Below, in pieces: positions 46,079 to 56,010 of a stretch of 60,379 nucleotides of DNA. Made by a program: the position numbers and the translations under genes. Numbering within the stretch: the stretch's first letter is position 1; each line of letters begins with the position of its first letter. Under the pieces are notes generated by a model. That model was not told the origin of the DNA, did not search any database, and saw nothing but the letters and a program-made list of their open reading frames with translations. This DNA is from Sedimenticola thiotaurini. GTDB lineage: Bacteria > Pseudomonadota > Gammaproteobacteria > Chromatiales > Chromatiaceae. The stretch lies in assembly GCA_007713595.1 (NCBI GenBank), contig VMRY01000043.1, positions 1 to 60,379 on the forward strand, given 5' to 3'.

Positions 46079-46771
46079 TCAATCTGCTCCTGGTGCAGCC
46101 TCTAACAGCTGCATCAGCTCATCCACCCGTTGCATGAATCCGGCTATCTCATTTGCTTTAAGTCGTTTGCCAAAGCGGTAGCAGAGTAAGTGATCACCAC
46201 GGGCTTCCACGACCAACCCCGGATGATCAAGGAAAAATGCCTGTAAATCCGCATTGAATAAACGTCTGACCGGTTCACTCTCATTGGCCAGTAAGGTGTA
46301 TGACTGACTAAACGCCTTGTTGTTCTGCATTATGATCGGCAAAAAACCAAAGCGTTGCGCCACAGAGCGCATATGAGTATTTGCGGGGCTTATATCAAAA
46401 TCAGGTAAACTAACCCTGGATTGAAGACTGACGACAGTCTGGTTCCTGCGCTCGATATTTATCTGATCATCCACCGCAGGATGCGCCTTAAACCCTTCAC
46501 CCGCCGCAGTAGCATCAAAACTGTAATCGAACACGTCGACCAATCTGCCAGAGTGCGGTCCTGTCATCCGATTACCGATTTCGGATGCCCCCTGCTGTAG
46601 CAGATCGAAGCCCCTCCCTTTCAATTCTGCCGGTATCGGATGAAGCCCTGATTTGAACTCCAGCCCGAGTCGTTTAGCCGTTGCGGCCAGATTGTTTCCC
46701 CGTTGCATCTCGGTATAGATGCCGACGATGACGATTAACGCAATGATGATCAGAATGGCGGCTTTGGTCAT
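46079..46771 (-). CDS. Membrane-anchored hypothetical protein
   Basis: A 230-residue protein with one N-terminal membrane helix (AAILIIIALIVIVGIYTEM) and a soluble domain with alternating beta strands and two helices; near the end GLVVEARGDHLLCYRFGKRL precedes a helix MQRVDELMQLLEA. This outline is like the DUF3137-type or other small integral-membrane hypotheticals, but I do not recognise it with certainty. It runs convergently with the phospholipase-like gene (13 bases apart) and away from the sirtuin gene. Confidence 0.65.
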   Translation of the reverse strand: MTKAAILIIIALIVIVGIYTEMQRGNNLAATAKRLGLEFKSGLHPIPAELKGRGFDLLQQGASEIGNRMTGPHSGRLVDVFDYSFDATAAGEGFKAHPAVDDQINIERRNQTVVSLQSRVSLPDFDISPANTHMRSVAQRFGFLPIIMQNNKAFSQSYTLLANESEPVRRLFNADLQAFFLDHPGLVVEARGDHLLCYRFGKRLKANEIAGFMQRVDELMQLLEAAPGAD

Positions 46772-46868
46772 GTTGTTTTCGATCCCTGGCTGGTGACTAG
46801 TGAGGCCTGCCCCCCTAATCCCGTTGATTGCGATAGACTATCGCAGAGAACAGGAGCAGAAAACCAGC

Positions 46869-47702
46869 GTGAATCAAGCACTGCAACAATTTTTAACAGA
46901 CCATCCCCGGTTATTTGTATTGACTGGCGCGGGCTGCAGTACAGATTCAGGCATTCCTGATTACCGCGATCGATCCGGTGCCTGGAAACGCAGCAAACCC
47001 ATTCTGTTTCAGGAATTCATGCAGAGAGCGGCAGTTCGTCAGCGCTACTGGGCACGCAGCTTTCTGGGCTGGATTCCCTTCAGCCAGGCAGAACCCGGCC
47101 TGGCTCACTTCGCTCTGGCCAGCCTTGAGGCCCAGGGCAGAATCGTTCAGCTCACAACCCAGAACGTGGATGGCCTGCATCAAAAGGCGGGTAGTCAGCA
47201 GGTGGTCGACCTGCATGGCAATCTGGCTCAACTGGTCTGCCAAAATTGCGGAGAGAAGGAGTCACGGTCATGGATGCAGGAGAAGATTGCCTCACTCAAC
47301 CCGGGTATCGACCAGCTTACTGCCCGCCCAGCACCGGATGGTGATGCCGACCTGAAAACCGATTTCAGCCGCATCATCGTCCCTGACTGCCCTATTTGTG
47401 GCGGCATCCTGAAACCTGATGTCGTGTTCTATGGAGAACAGGTACCTCGCCCCCGCATAGAAGCCGCGTATCAGGCAGTGCGGTAGTCCGATGCTATCCT
47501 GGTCGCAGGCACCTCTCTGATGGTCTTCTCTGCCTATCAGTTTATCCGTGAGGCAACCCGCCTGGGGAAACCCATCGTGGCAGTAAACCAGGGCAAGACC
47601 CGCGCGGATGATCTTTTCACCCTCAAAATCGAACAGCCGGTGGGCGAAACACTCGCTCACCTCGCAGCACACTTTTCTGCCCAACAAAAGCGGAATCCAT
47701 AA
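46869..47702 (+). pseudogene. SIR2-family NAD-dependent deacylase, interrupted by TAG
   Basis: A sirtuin of the SIRT4/class II type broken by a single in-frame TAG at 47484-47486. Before it are the NAD loop TGAGCSTDSGIPDYRDRSG, TQNVDGLHQKAGS, the catalytic His in DLHGNL, the zinc pairs CQNC and CPIC, and KPDVVFYGEQVP. After the TAG the same frame continues as SDAILVAGTSLMVFSAYQF and GKPIVAVNQGKTRADDLF to the TAA at 47702. So only one codon is changed; CAG to TAG is the simplest cause. Start: GTG at 46869 with AGGAG upstream; a GTG at 46800 is possible. Either a recent pseudogene, a sequencing error or a suppressed stop. Confidence 0.85.
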
Positions 47703-47705
47703 ACC

Positions 47706-47743
47706 GAAGAGGCCGCCGCGAATCGCTCCACGACGGCCTCTTC
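47706..47743. terminator. Bidirectional hairpin between sirtuin and phoH
   Basis: GAAGAGGCCG and CGGCCTCTTC form a perfect 10-bp GC-rich stem with an 18-base loop, directly after the sirtuin stop and 22 bases past the phoH stop on the other strand. It is placed as a shared terminator of two converging genes; T-runs are short. Confidence 0.6.
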
Positions 47744-47764
47744 CTGCATCACGCCATCAGACGC

Positions 47765-48565
47765 TCACTCATAGCGATCAATCAGCAGACGGACCAAACC
47801 ACTTCGAATGATGTCGCTTCGCTCAAATCTATGGATATGCACATCCGCCAAACCATCCACCCGGTCAAGTGCATCAGCCAGTCCATTCGTCCCACGAATA
47901 TCACTCTGATCCACATCCCCGTTAATCACGACCTTGCAACCCTCGCCAATGCGGGTCAGAAACATCTTCATCTGTGCAGGTGTTGTATTTTGTGCTTCAT
48001 CCAGCACCACAAAAGTGTTCCGACCAAAAGTCTTTCCGCGCATAAAGGCAAGGGGAGCTGCAACGATTCGTCCATGACGCAGCCCGTATTCAACAGCGCC
48101 ACTTCCAAGACGTTCGTTCAGAATATCCCGAAAGGCATCAATATAGACGGCAAATTTATCGTCGATATCACCCGGCAGAAAACCCAGACTCTCACCCGCC
48201 TCCACAGCAGGCCGCGTCAGGATAATCTGTTCAATTCGTCCTGACTCCAACGCCTCGGCGGCAAGGGCTCCAGCACAATAACTTTTACCTGTTCCGGCCG
48301 GACCGGTGCCAAAGGTCAGGCAGTGCTTGTTGATTGCGCAGATATAGCGTTGCTGTGATTCGGTGCGCGCCTTGAAATGTGCTCTTGCCCGTTGCGGGGA
48401 ATAGGCGGTATTGAGTTGGTGGTATTGCGCATTCAGTTCAACAATATTTGGGGCTTCATGATATTGCTTTTTTCTTGCGGATCGGTTGCGGTTTTGTCGC
48501 TCACGTTTTGTATCGGGTTGTCTCTGTTGATTGGCTAAACGTCTTGCTTGAGCTCTTTTCGCCAT
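47765..48565 (-). CDS. PhoH-family ATPase
   Basis: A 266-residue PhoH-like P-loop ATPase, a cytoplasmic RNA-linked enzyme. The N-terminal 45 residues are strongly basic (KRAQARRLANQQRQ, NRNRSARKKQ), likely RNA-binding. The Walker A is GPAGTGKSY, Walker B VVLDEAQN, and GDVDQSDIRG matches the third conserved motif. AAGGAG precedes the ATG. Unlike YbeZ-type phoH genes it is not next to ybeY, so this is the shorter stand-alone type. Confidence 0.9.
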   Translation of the reverse strand: MAKRAQARRLANQQRQPDTKRERQNRNRSARKKQYHEAPNIVELNAQYHQLNTAYSPQRARAHFKARTESQQRYICAINKHCLTFGTGPAGTGKSYCAGALAAEALESGRIEQIILTRPAVEAGESLGFLPGDIDDKFAVYIDAFRDILNERLGSGAVEYGLRHGRIVAAPLAFMRGKTFGRNTFVVLDEAQNTTPAQMKMFLTRIGEGCKVVINGDVDQSDIRGTNGLADALDRVDGLADVHIHRFERSDIIRSGLVRLLIDRYE

Positions 48566-48899
48566 TGTTTCGTGCTCTCCTTCTATTCAACACCAGTTAT
48601 TTGATTACCGAGGCCAAAGGGAACAAATTGGCTGCCTCGCTATCAAACCAACACCCGAAGAGTCAGCTCGCCGGGCTTGGTTAAAGATATACAGGCCAGG
48701 AATTACAGAAATATGAATATGAGGCGATATTCATAATAAGGGCATAAGAAACCCCATTTTTTGGCGTATTAATATGCGCTTAATGAATGATATTTATCAT
48801 TACGATTTGCTCCTAATCGGGTGATGATAAAACTGTGATCTGAAATGATTTCACTCAGACTGACAGCCTCTTACAGACGTTAAGCACAGGAACCGATCA
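48566..48899. other. Regulatory gap upstream of second korAB
   Basis: About 330 bases between the divergent phoH and second korA. Two inverted repeats are seen: TATGAATAT-GAGGCG-ATATTCATA (48712-48735, perfect 9-bp arms) and AATGAT-ATTT-ATCATT (48786-48801). No convincing -35/-10 pair was found for korA. The AGGA just before the GTG at 48900 is the likely ribosome site. Confidence 0.55.
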
Positions 48900-50630
48900 G
48901 TGGATATAAAAACCAATCCGACAGAGACAGTGACCCTCTCCGTGGCCATTGTTGGCTCAGGAGGGACAGGCGTTGTCACTACGGGCAAGATCCTGCTTGA
49001 GAGCATTGCCCGCTTTGGTCTGTATGGCCTGATGTCACGCTCATCCGGCCCGCAAATCCGCGGTGGTGAATCAGCGGTTATGCTGCGCATCGGCACAGCA
49101 CCGGTGGATTCACTGGATGATGACTTTGATCTACTGTTGGCTCTGGATTGGCTGAATGCGGATCGCTTCAGCGACGAAATACCCATCACAGATAACTCAC
49201 TGGTTCTGTTTGATCCTGAGAAAGGTTCCCTACCTGTGGTTTTCAATCGTTCGGCTGATCACCAGCTACACCTGCCACTCGAGCAGCTGGCCAAATCAAT
49301 CGAGAATGGCAGAACCAACATGGTGGGGCTCGGTGTTCTGGCCGGCATGATTGGTCTGCCGCTCGATGTTGTGCGTGCCGCCGCCCAAGACGCCCTGCAG
49401 AAGAAAGGCGATGCAACACTGCAGGCCACCCTCAGTTGTATCCAGGCCGGGTATGCAGAGACTCCTGAAGAGCGACTTATTCCACCACTACCAGCGCCCG
49501 AGCGTATCGAAGAGCGCTGGAACATCAGTGGCAACGAGGCCAGCGGCTTTGGCGCCCTACAGGGCGGTGTGCGTTTTGTTGCTGCCTATCCGATCACCCC
49601 AGCCAGTGAGATCCTTGAGTGGCTGGCACCCAACCTGGAACGCATGGGCGGCAGTCTGCTGCAGGCCGAAGATGAACTGGCCTCAATCAATATGATTATT
49701 GGCGCTTCTTTCGGTGGTGTTCCTTCGCTCACAGCCACGTCCGGTCCCGGCCTGAGTCTGATGATGGAAGGATTGGGACTGGCGGTCGCCAGCGAGACGC
49801 CTGTGGTAGTGGCCAATGTGATGCGTGGCGGCCCATCAACAGGCATACCCACGAAATCCGAGCAGTCTGACCTTAATCTGGCGCTCTACGGTTTTCATGG
49901 TGATGCGCCGCATATCGTGCTCTCAGCCCTGTCGATCAGTGACTGCGCCTTTACGACCGAATGGGCCGTAAAACTGGCCGAGCGGCTGCAAGCCGTGGCT
50001 ATTGTGCTCACCGATCAATCACAGGGCCAGGCCAGGGCGGTGGTTCACCCGCCCAGACAGCCCACCCTGGAAGGGAAACGCAAGCTGGCCGGTGGGGCCG
50101 ACCACTATCAACGCTATGCCCTGTCCGATGATGCGGTTTCACCCATGGCCATTCCCGGTAATGCCAACTGCATCTACACAGCGGATGGACTGGAACACAA
50201 CGAGCAGGGCATCCCCTCTGCCATGGCAAAGGATCATCGCCAGCAATTGGAAAAACGAAAAGTGAAACTGACCCAGTTTGACTATGGGGATGACTGGGCG
50301 GAGATTACCGGCCAGGGAGAAATCTGCCTGGTTACCTGGGGTTCTGCCACTGGCGCAGCCCGCGAAGCAGCCGCACGACTCACCCGGGCGGGGCATCCTG
50401 CAAAAACTGTAGCCGTTCGTCTGCTGGCGCCGTTCTCAGCGGCTCATTTCAGAGCAGCCACGGCCAACGCTAACCAATTGCTGGTTGTAGAACAGAACCA
50501 TGGAGGGCAGTTTTTTGAATACCTGAATGCCCAGCGGGTGCTGCCTGCAAATGCCGAGTCGCTGGCTCAACCAGGGCCGTTGCCGATCAAACCGAATGAA
50601 ATCTTCAACTGCGTACTGCAAGGACTCTAA
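48900..50630 (+). CDS. korA: 2-oxoacid:ferredoxin oxidoreductase gamma-alpha fusion, copy 2
   Basis: A 576-residue paralogue of the korA at 18542, with the same layout: GSGGTGVVTTGKI and SSGPQIRGGESAVM in the gamma part, then AAYPITPASEILEWLAPNL, TATSGPGLSLMMEG and GPSTGIPTKSEQSDL in the alpha part. The GTG start follows an AGGA. Two copies may serve different growth states, for example housekeeping 2-oxoglutarate oxidation and aromatic-induced ferredoxin reduction; here it lies next to a ferredoxin and the coaD housekeeping block. Confidence 0.87.
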   Translation: MDIKTNPTETVTLSVAIVGSGGTGVVTTGKILLESIARFGLYGLMSRSSGPQIRGGESAVMLRIGTAPVDSLDDDFDLLLALDWLNADRFSDEIPITDNSLVLFDPEKGSLPVVFNRSADHQLHLPLEQLAKSIENGRTNMVGLGVLAGMIGLPLDVVRAAAQDALQKKGDATLQATLSCIQAGYAETPEERLIPPLPAPERIEERWNISGNEASGFGALQGGVRFVAAYPITPASEILEWLAPNLERMGGSLLQAEDELASINMIIGASFGGVPSLTATSGPGLSLMMEGLGLAVASETPVVVANVMRGGPSTGIPTKSEQSDLNLALYGFHGDAPHIVLSALSISDCAFTTEWAVKLAERLQAVAIVLTDQSQGQARAVVHPPRQPTLEGKRKLAGGADHYQRYALSDDAVSPMAIPGNANCIYTADGLEHNEQGIPSAMAKDHRQQLEKRKVKLTQFDYGDDWAEITGQGEICLVTWGSATGAAREAAARLTRAGHPAKTVAVRLLAPFSAAHFRAATANANQLLVVEQNHGGQFFEYLNAQRVLPANAESLAQPGPLPIKPNEIFNCVLQGL

Positions 50631-50631
50631 T

Positions 50632-51474
50632 ATGCACGGATCTCCTCCCGGACCACCCCTGAAGGCAAAAGATTACAAATCGGATGTAAAGCCGATCTGG
50701 TGTGCAGGCTGTGGTCATTTCGCGGTACTGAGCGCCATCACCAAGGCCCTGGCACATCTCGCACTACCGCGCGAACAGGTAGCACTGGTATCAGGCATTG
50801 GCTGTTCATCACGGCTGCCGGCCTATACCCATGTTTATGGTTTTCACGGCATCCATGGACGGGCCCTGCCGATCGCCTCTGGTCTCAAGGTTGCCCGTCC
50901 CGATCTGACGGTGCTGGTAACGGGGGGGGATGGTGATGGCTTCTCCATCGGCGGCAATCACTTCATGCATGCCTGCCGGAGAAATCTGGATCTGACCTAC
51001 ATCGTAATGGATAACGAGGTGTACGGCATGACCAAGGGACAGGCCTCGCCCACCACCGCACCGGATTGGGAACAGAGCAGACTGACACCACACGGTACCG
51101 GTCTCCCCAGCTTCAATCCGGCGGCTATTGCATTGGCTTCAGGTGCCGGCTTTATCGCCAGGGGGTTTTCAGGTGATCCTAACGGCCTCACTGATCTGTT
51201 GATCCAGGGCATTCAGTACCCGGGCTTCAGCTTTATCCATGTCATGAGCCCCTGTGTTACCTATCACCCGGAGCAGAAGAGCTGGAAACAGACCATACAC
51301 GAGCAGTCGGAAGCGACCACGGCTGATCCGGTCATCGCTGCACAGCGCATTCAACAGAATGACCATATGGAAACCGGATTACTGTTCAAAGCAGGCTCGC
51401 CTGACAGGTCCAGATTCCCTGCTGAAAACACCAGCCTGGAGCAGATTGCCCGGCAATTTGTTACCCATTCTTAA
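50632..51474 (+). CDS. korB: 2-oxoacid:ferredoxin oxidoreductase beta subunit, copy 2
   Basis: A 280-residue beta subunit matching korB at 20299 along its whole length: WCAGCGHFAVL, SGIGCSSRLPAY, the GDGDGFSIGGNHFMHACRRN TPP block, VMDNEVYGMTKGQASPTT and a C-terminal PCVTYHPEQKSWK. ATG at 50632 lies one base after the korA stop, with AAGGA in the end of korA. It is followed by a two-way terminator and a convergent ferredoxin gene. The small ferritin-like gene that follows korB in the first copy is missing here. Confidence 0.9.
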   Translation: MHGSPPGPPLKAKDYKSDVKPIWCAGCGHFAVLSAITKALAHLALPREQVALVSGIGCSSRLPAYTHVYGFHGIHGRALPIASGLKVARPDLTVLVTGGDGDGFSIGGNHFMHACRRNLDLTYIVMDNEVYGMTKGQASPTTAPDWEQSRLTPHGTGLPSFNPAAIALASGAGFIARGFSGDPNGLTDLLIQGIQYPGFSFIHVMSPCVTYHPEQKSWKQTIHEQSEATTADPVIAAQRIQQNDHMETGLLFKAGSPDRSRFPAENTSLEQIARQFVTHS

Positions 51475-51476
51475 TG

Positions 51477-51506
51477 AAAAAAGGCCCTATGGGAAAGGGC
51501 CTTTTT
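51477..51506. terminator. Bidirectional rho-independent terminator
   Basis: AAAAAAGGCCC, nine bases, GGGCCTTTTT: a stem with A-run on the left and T-run on the right, so it works for korB (plus) and for the ferredoxin gene (minus), which converge here. Confidence 0.92.
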
Positions 51507-51525
51507 CAAATAGAAAACGTACAGA

Positions 51526-52345
<820 letters not shown>

Positions 52346-52528
52346 TTAATCAACTAGATAAAATAGGGTAATTGAACTCTCTGCCACTAAAACAGTAAGG
52401 TCGCCTACCGTGTAAAAGACCAATTCTCCAGCAAAGCAGAATTTAGCCCAATTTATTTCCCCAGGGTGCGAGATAATAGTATCAGATGTGACAAAGTCAA
52501 ATGAGAAATCTCATTTTCCGGTTATTTT

Positions 52529-53152
52529 TTATCCATTATCTGCCGATCGGGTATAGAGTGCATAGACAACTTGGCCAGCTTTTTTCTGTTTAAGCGGTCG
52601 CCAGTTTGCGGGTAATTCAGGTGATGGGCCTTTGAGATCCCATTCCAGATAGATGCGAGGATCAGAGGCCAGCCAACCATTCTGATCAAGTTTTTGACAA
52701 CATTCCGTCAGCAGGTGATCGGCAAAAGGGGGGTCCAGAAAGACGATATCGAAAGCGACTGCCGGTTGCTCCAGCCAACTGAGTGCATCGCCCTGCTGAA
52801 TAGCCAGTTGATTCAGCCTCAGCAGCTGTTGATTCTCCTGCAGCCGATGAAACACCTTCGGGTTCTGCTCAAGCAGGGTGACACGGCCAGCACCTCTGGA
52901 TGCCGCTTCAAAGCCCAGCGCACCACTGCCAGCAAACAGATCCAGACAGGCAGCGCCCGGTAGCATCGGTTGTAGCCAGTTAAACAGCGTTTCACGGGTA
53001 CGGTCAGATGTAGGCCGAAGGCCTTGGCTGTCAGGAAACACCAGCTGGCGACCACGATGCTCCCCGCCAATGATTCTAAGCCGGTTGGTCTGGCCGGGTC
53101 GACGACCCGCTGGCTGCCTTGATTTAGTTGACTGTGTTCGCTTTCTGCTCAT
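52529..53152 (-). CDS. rsmD: 16S rRNA (guanine966-N2)-methyltransferase
   Basis: A 207-residue methyltransferase of the RsmD family. The SAM loop DLFAGSGALGFEAASRGA is near residue 74 and the catalytic motif DIVFLDPPF near residue 138; the N-terminal RIIGGEHRGRQL and RPTSDRTRETLFNWL regions are typical. It methylates G966 of 16S rRNA. ATG at 53152 overlaps the preceding M16 gene by 29 bases on the same strand. The gap to coaD (230 bases) holds no gene. Confidence 0.95.
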   Translation of the reverse strand: MSRKRTQSTKSRQPAGRRPGQTNRLRIIGGEHRGRQLVFPDSQGLRPTSDRTRETLFNWLQPMLPGAACLDLFAGSGALGFEAASRGAGRVTLLEQNPKVFHRLQENQQLLRLNQLAIQQGDALSWLEQPAVAFDIVFLDPPFADHLLTECCQKLDQNGWLASDPRIYLEWDLKGPSPELPANWRPLKQKKAGQVVYALYTRSADNG

Positions 53153-54452
53153 TACCAACCACAACGGTAATCAGGTTTTCAGGCTGAACGCGTCGCTGAA
53201 ACGCCTCACGTATCTGTTCACGCGTGACACCATTAATCTTGCTGACAAACACGTTCAGATAATCCAGCGGCAGATCATAAAAACCGAGCATCGCCAGATA
53301 TTCAAGGATTTTGCTGTTACTGGCTATACGAAGCGGAAAACCGCCCGTGATATTCTGCTTGGCAGCCGTCAATTCATCTTCGCTCGGTCCCTGTTCAACA
53401 AACCTTGCCAGCGTCTGGCGAATTACCGTCAGCGCCTCCTGGGCTTTGGCATTCTGGGTCTGGGCACCAATCAGGAACGGTCCGTTTCGGCGCATCGGTG
53501 AGAAATAGCTATACACACTGTATGAGAGGCCCCGCTTCTCTCTGACCTCTTCACTGAGAAGTGATACCAGTCCGCTGCCACCAAGTATGTGGTTACCAAC
53601 ATAGAGCACGAAATAATCCGGGTCACCACGATAAATGCCCGGCTGACCCATCAGAATATGGGATTGACTGGATGGGAACTGAATATCCACTGCGGTGGCG
53701 GCATCAAGCTGACTCACCATCGGCAGTTCGGGGGCACGCTCACCCGCCTCCAGTCCGTCTGTTATAAGCTCCGCCATTCGTGCTGCCTCTTGCCGATCGA
53801 CTGCACCGACAATGGCAATAACTGCATTCTTAGCCACGTAATAACGCTGATAGTGCTTAAGCACATCCTCTCTTGTGATGGCAGTCAGGGACTCTTTAGT
53901 ACCTTCAACAGGGGAGGCATAAGGGTGTTCCTTGAACAGAGTTTTCATAAACGCCTTCTGGGCTACGCTGCCTGGCGACTGTTCATCATGACTCAGTGAC
54001 GTCAGCATCGCCTTGCGATTGCGCTCCAGTTCCGCCATATCGAAGCGCGGCGCGGAGACTACTTGTGCAAGCGTGTCCAGCGTCTTGGTCAACGCATGCT
54101 TCTCCGTCAATGTCCGCGCACTGACCCATGCCATATCCCGATGAGCACTGGACGTCATCTCAGAACCCACACTATCCAGCCGTTCTGCAATCTCATCAGC
54201 ACTCCAATCACCCGCACCCTCTTCCAGCAGCGCATTGGTGAGCGATGCGACACCAGGTACGGCATCCCGTGCGCTGCCGGCATCAAAAACTATACGCAGA
54301 TCGACCATCGGAAGCTCCGGCGCCTCAACATATAGCACGCGGGCGCCTTTACTGGTTTGCCAGCTCTGGATATCCGGACCTGCCCAGAGTTGACCTGACC
54401 AGGCAACGGCTACCAGTACCAGCCAACGGATGCTTCTACGATCAAATATCAT
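53124..54452 (-). CDS. M16-family peptidase-like protein, non-catalytic partner
   Basis: A 442-residue M16 (pitrilysin) homologue with a signal peptide (WLVLVAVAWSGQLWAG). The zinc motif HxxEH is absent: the matching site reads SLTNALLEEGAG. The C-terminal regulatory domain (ISYSVYSYFSPM-like region, RKGLSYSVYSYF) is kept. Paired M16 proteins often form heterodimers in which one partner is inactive, and the active one is the next gene upstream, with which it overlaps by 11 bases. Periplasmic; substrates unknown. Confidence 0.87.
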   Translation of the reverse strand: MIFDRRSIRWLVLVAVAWSGQLWAGPDIQSWQTSKGARVLYVEAPELPMVDLRIVFDAGSARDAVPGVASLTNALLEEGAGDWSADEIAERLDSVGSEMTSSAHRDMAWVSARTLTEKHALTKTLDTLAQVVSAPRFDMAELERNRKAMLTSLSHDEQSPGSVAQKAFMKTLFKEHPYASPVEGTKESLTAITREDVLKHYQRYYVAKNAVIAIVGAVDRQEAARMAELITDGLEAGERAPELPMVSQLDAATAVDIQFPSSQSHILMGQPGIYRGDPDYFVLYVGNHILGGSGLVSLLSEEVREKRGLSYSVYSYFSPMRRNGPFLIGAQTQNAKAQEALTVIRQTLARFVEQGPSEDELTAAKQNITGGFPLRIASNSKILEYLAMLGFYDLPLDYLNVFVSKINGVTREQIREAFQRRVQPENLITVVVGNEQKANTVN

Positions 54453-55806
54453 GACGACCACCCTTGATTCTACGTTGTGGTTTCGTGTTATCCATTGGCA
54501 GTGGTACCAACTGCGTAACAGTCAGGTTGTCATCTACCAGATAGCGCTCAGCCACCTCGCGCACCTGTTCTGGGGTTATCTGTTTGAGTGCAGTGACATA
54601 CTGATCAATCAGACGCCAATCCAGTCCAACCGTTTCCAGCATGCCAATCTCCATCGCCTGATTGAAGACAGAATCAAGTTCAAACACCTTTGATGCAATG
54701 ACCTGGGTTCGCACACGTTCCAGCTCCTCCTCGGTGACCAGTTCACTGCGTAACCGAGCAATCTCTTGGCGCAGCGCCTTTTCCAGCTCATCCATAGTAC
54801 GCCCCTGAGCAGGTGTTCCATCGATCAGTAACATGCCCGGCAACCGGGTAAAGGCGTTGTATTCAGCACCGGCTGATACGGCTACTTCACTGCCACGCAC
54901 CAGGCGTCGACTGAAGCGCGCACTGTTGCCGCCATCCAGCACCGCAACCAGCATCTCCAGTGCATAAGGTTCCCAGCTCTTTTCTGCCGTGGTTAATGCC
55001 GGTGTCTTATAGCCCATGATCAGATAAGGTTCATTGGCCGGCACCTTGACCACTGAACGCGCTTCACCTTTCTGCTCAGGCTCACGCAGAGGCTTCAGCT
55101 TCGGTATAGCTTCCCGCTTTAGCGGCCCAAAATATTTCTCCGCCAGTTTGAAGACATCTTGCGGATTGACATCACCCACTACCACCAGCGTGGCATTATT
55201 AGGTGCATACCAGAGACGATACCAGTCTGATAGATCTTCGACCTGCATGTGCTCCAGATCATTCATCCAACCAATCACCGGATTGGCGTACGGGAGACTT
55301 CGGTAAGCCAACGCGGAGAAATGCTCATACACCTGGCCGGTCGGTTTATCCTCCGTACGCAGTCGACGCTCCTCTTTGACGACCTCAATCTCTTTGGCAA
55401 ACTCCTCAGCAGGCAGCGTGAGGAAACGCATCCGGTCGGCCTCCAACTCCATTGCAATTTCCAGTCGGTCACTGGACATGGTCTGGAAGTATGCCGTGTA
55501 ATCACGTCCGGTAAAGGCATTCTCACTGCCGCCGTTCTGCGCAATGATGCGCGAGAACTCGCCTGGTTTGTGCGCCTTGGTACCCTTGAACATCATATGT
55601 TCCAGGGCATGGGAGATCCCCGTGATACCATCGGGCTCATAAGAGGCTCCGACCTTGTACCAGACCTGGGATACCATAATAGGCGCCCTGTGATCTTCTT
55701 TAACTATCACCTTCATGCCATTCTCAAGCACGGTTTCGTGTACCCTGCTCTCGGCCAGAAGTGAACTGGAGAGCAGTAACAAGGCTGCACTTAGGATTAA
55801 TCTCAT
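54442..55806 (-). CDS. M16-family zinc peptidase, catalytic subunit
   Basis: A 454-residue secreted M16 peptidase. After a signal peptide (LILSAALLLLSSSLLAES) the inverted zinc motif HALEHMMFKGT gives HxxEH at about residue 69, with the distal Glu in EIEVVKEERR. It is expected to degrade peptides in the periplasm together with the non-catalytic partner downstream. ATG at 55806 is used; a GTG at 55818 is equally near a GGGAG and cannot be excluded. Confidence 0.92.
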   Translation of the reverse strand: MRLILSAALLLLSSSLLAESRVHETVLENGMKVIVKEDHRAPIMVSQVWYKVGASYEPDGITGISHALEHMMFKGTKAHKPGEFSRIIAQNGGSENAFTGRDYTAYFQTMSSDRLEIAMELEADRMRFLTLPAEEFAKEIEVVKEERRLRTEDKPTGQVYEHFSALAYRSLPYANPVIGWMNDLEHMQVEDLSDWYRLWYAPNNATLVVVGDVNPQDVFKLAEKYFGPLKREAIPKLKPLREPEQKGEARSVVKVPANEPYLIMGYKTPALTTAEKSWEPYALEMLVAVLDGGNSARFSRRLVRGSEVAVSAGAEYNAFTRLPGMLLIDGTPAQGRTMDELEKALRQEIARLRSELVTEEELERVRTQVIASKVFELDSVFNQAMEIGMLETVGLDWRLIDQYVTALKQITPEQVREVAERYLVDDNLTVTQLVPLPMDNTKPQRRIKGGRHDI

Positions 55807-56010
55807 AGTGTGTTCCACAACTCCCTTTGCTCTCTGATTGAGCCAGAGGGATAGGTTGATTCCTTACAAAATGTTACGATTCGACTTTAACACTTATACC
55901 CGGTCTACAAGTTATTTTTTCAAGCGAGCTGCTGTGGCTCAACTACCGGGATTCCACTTAAGAGACAAAACGTATCGCCATCAGTTCAATGGCATACTGG
56001 ATTAACCCGT

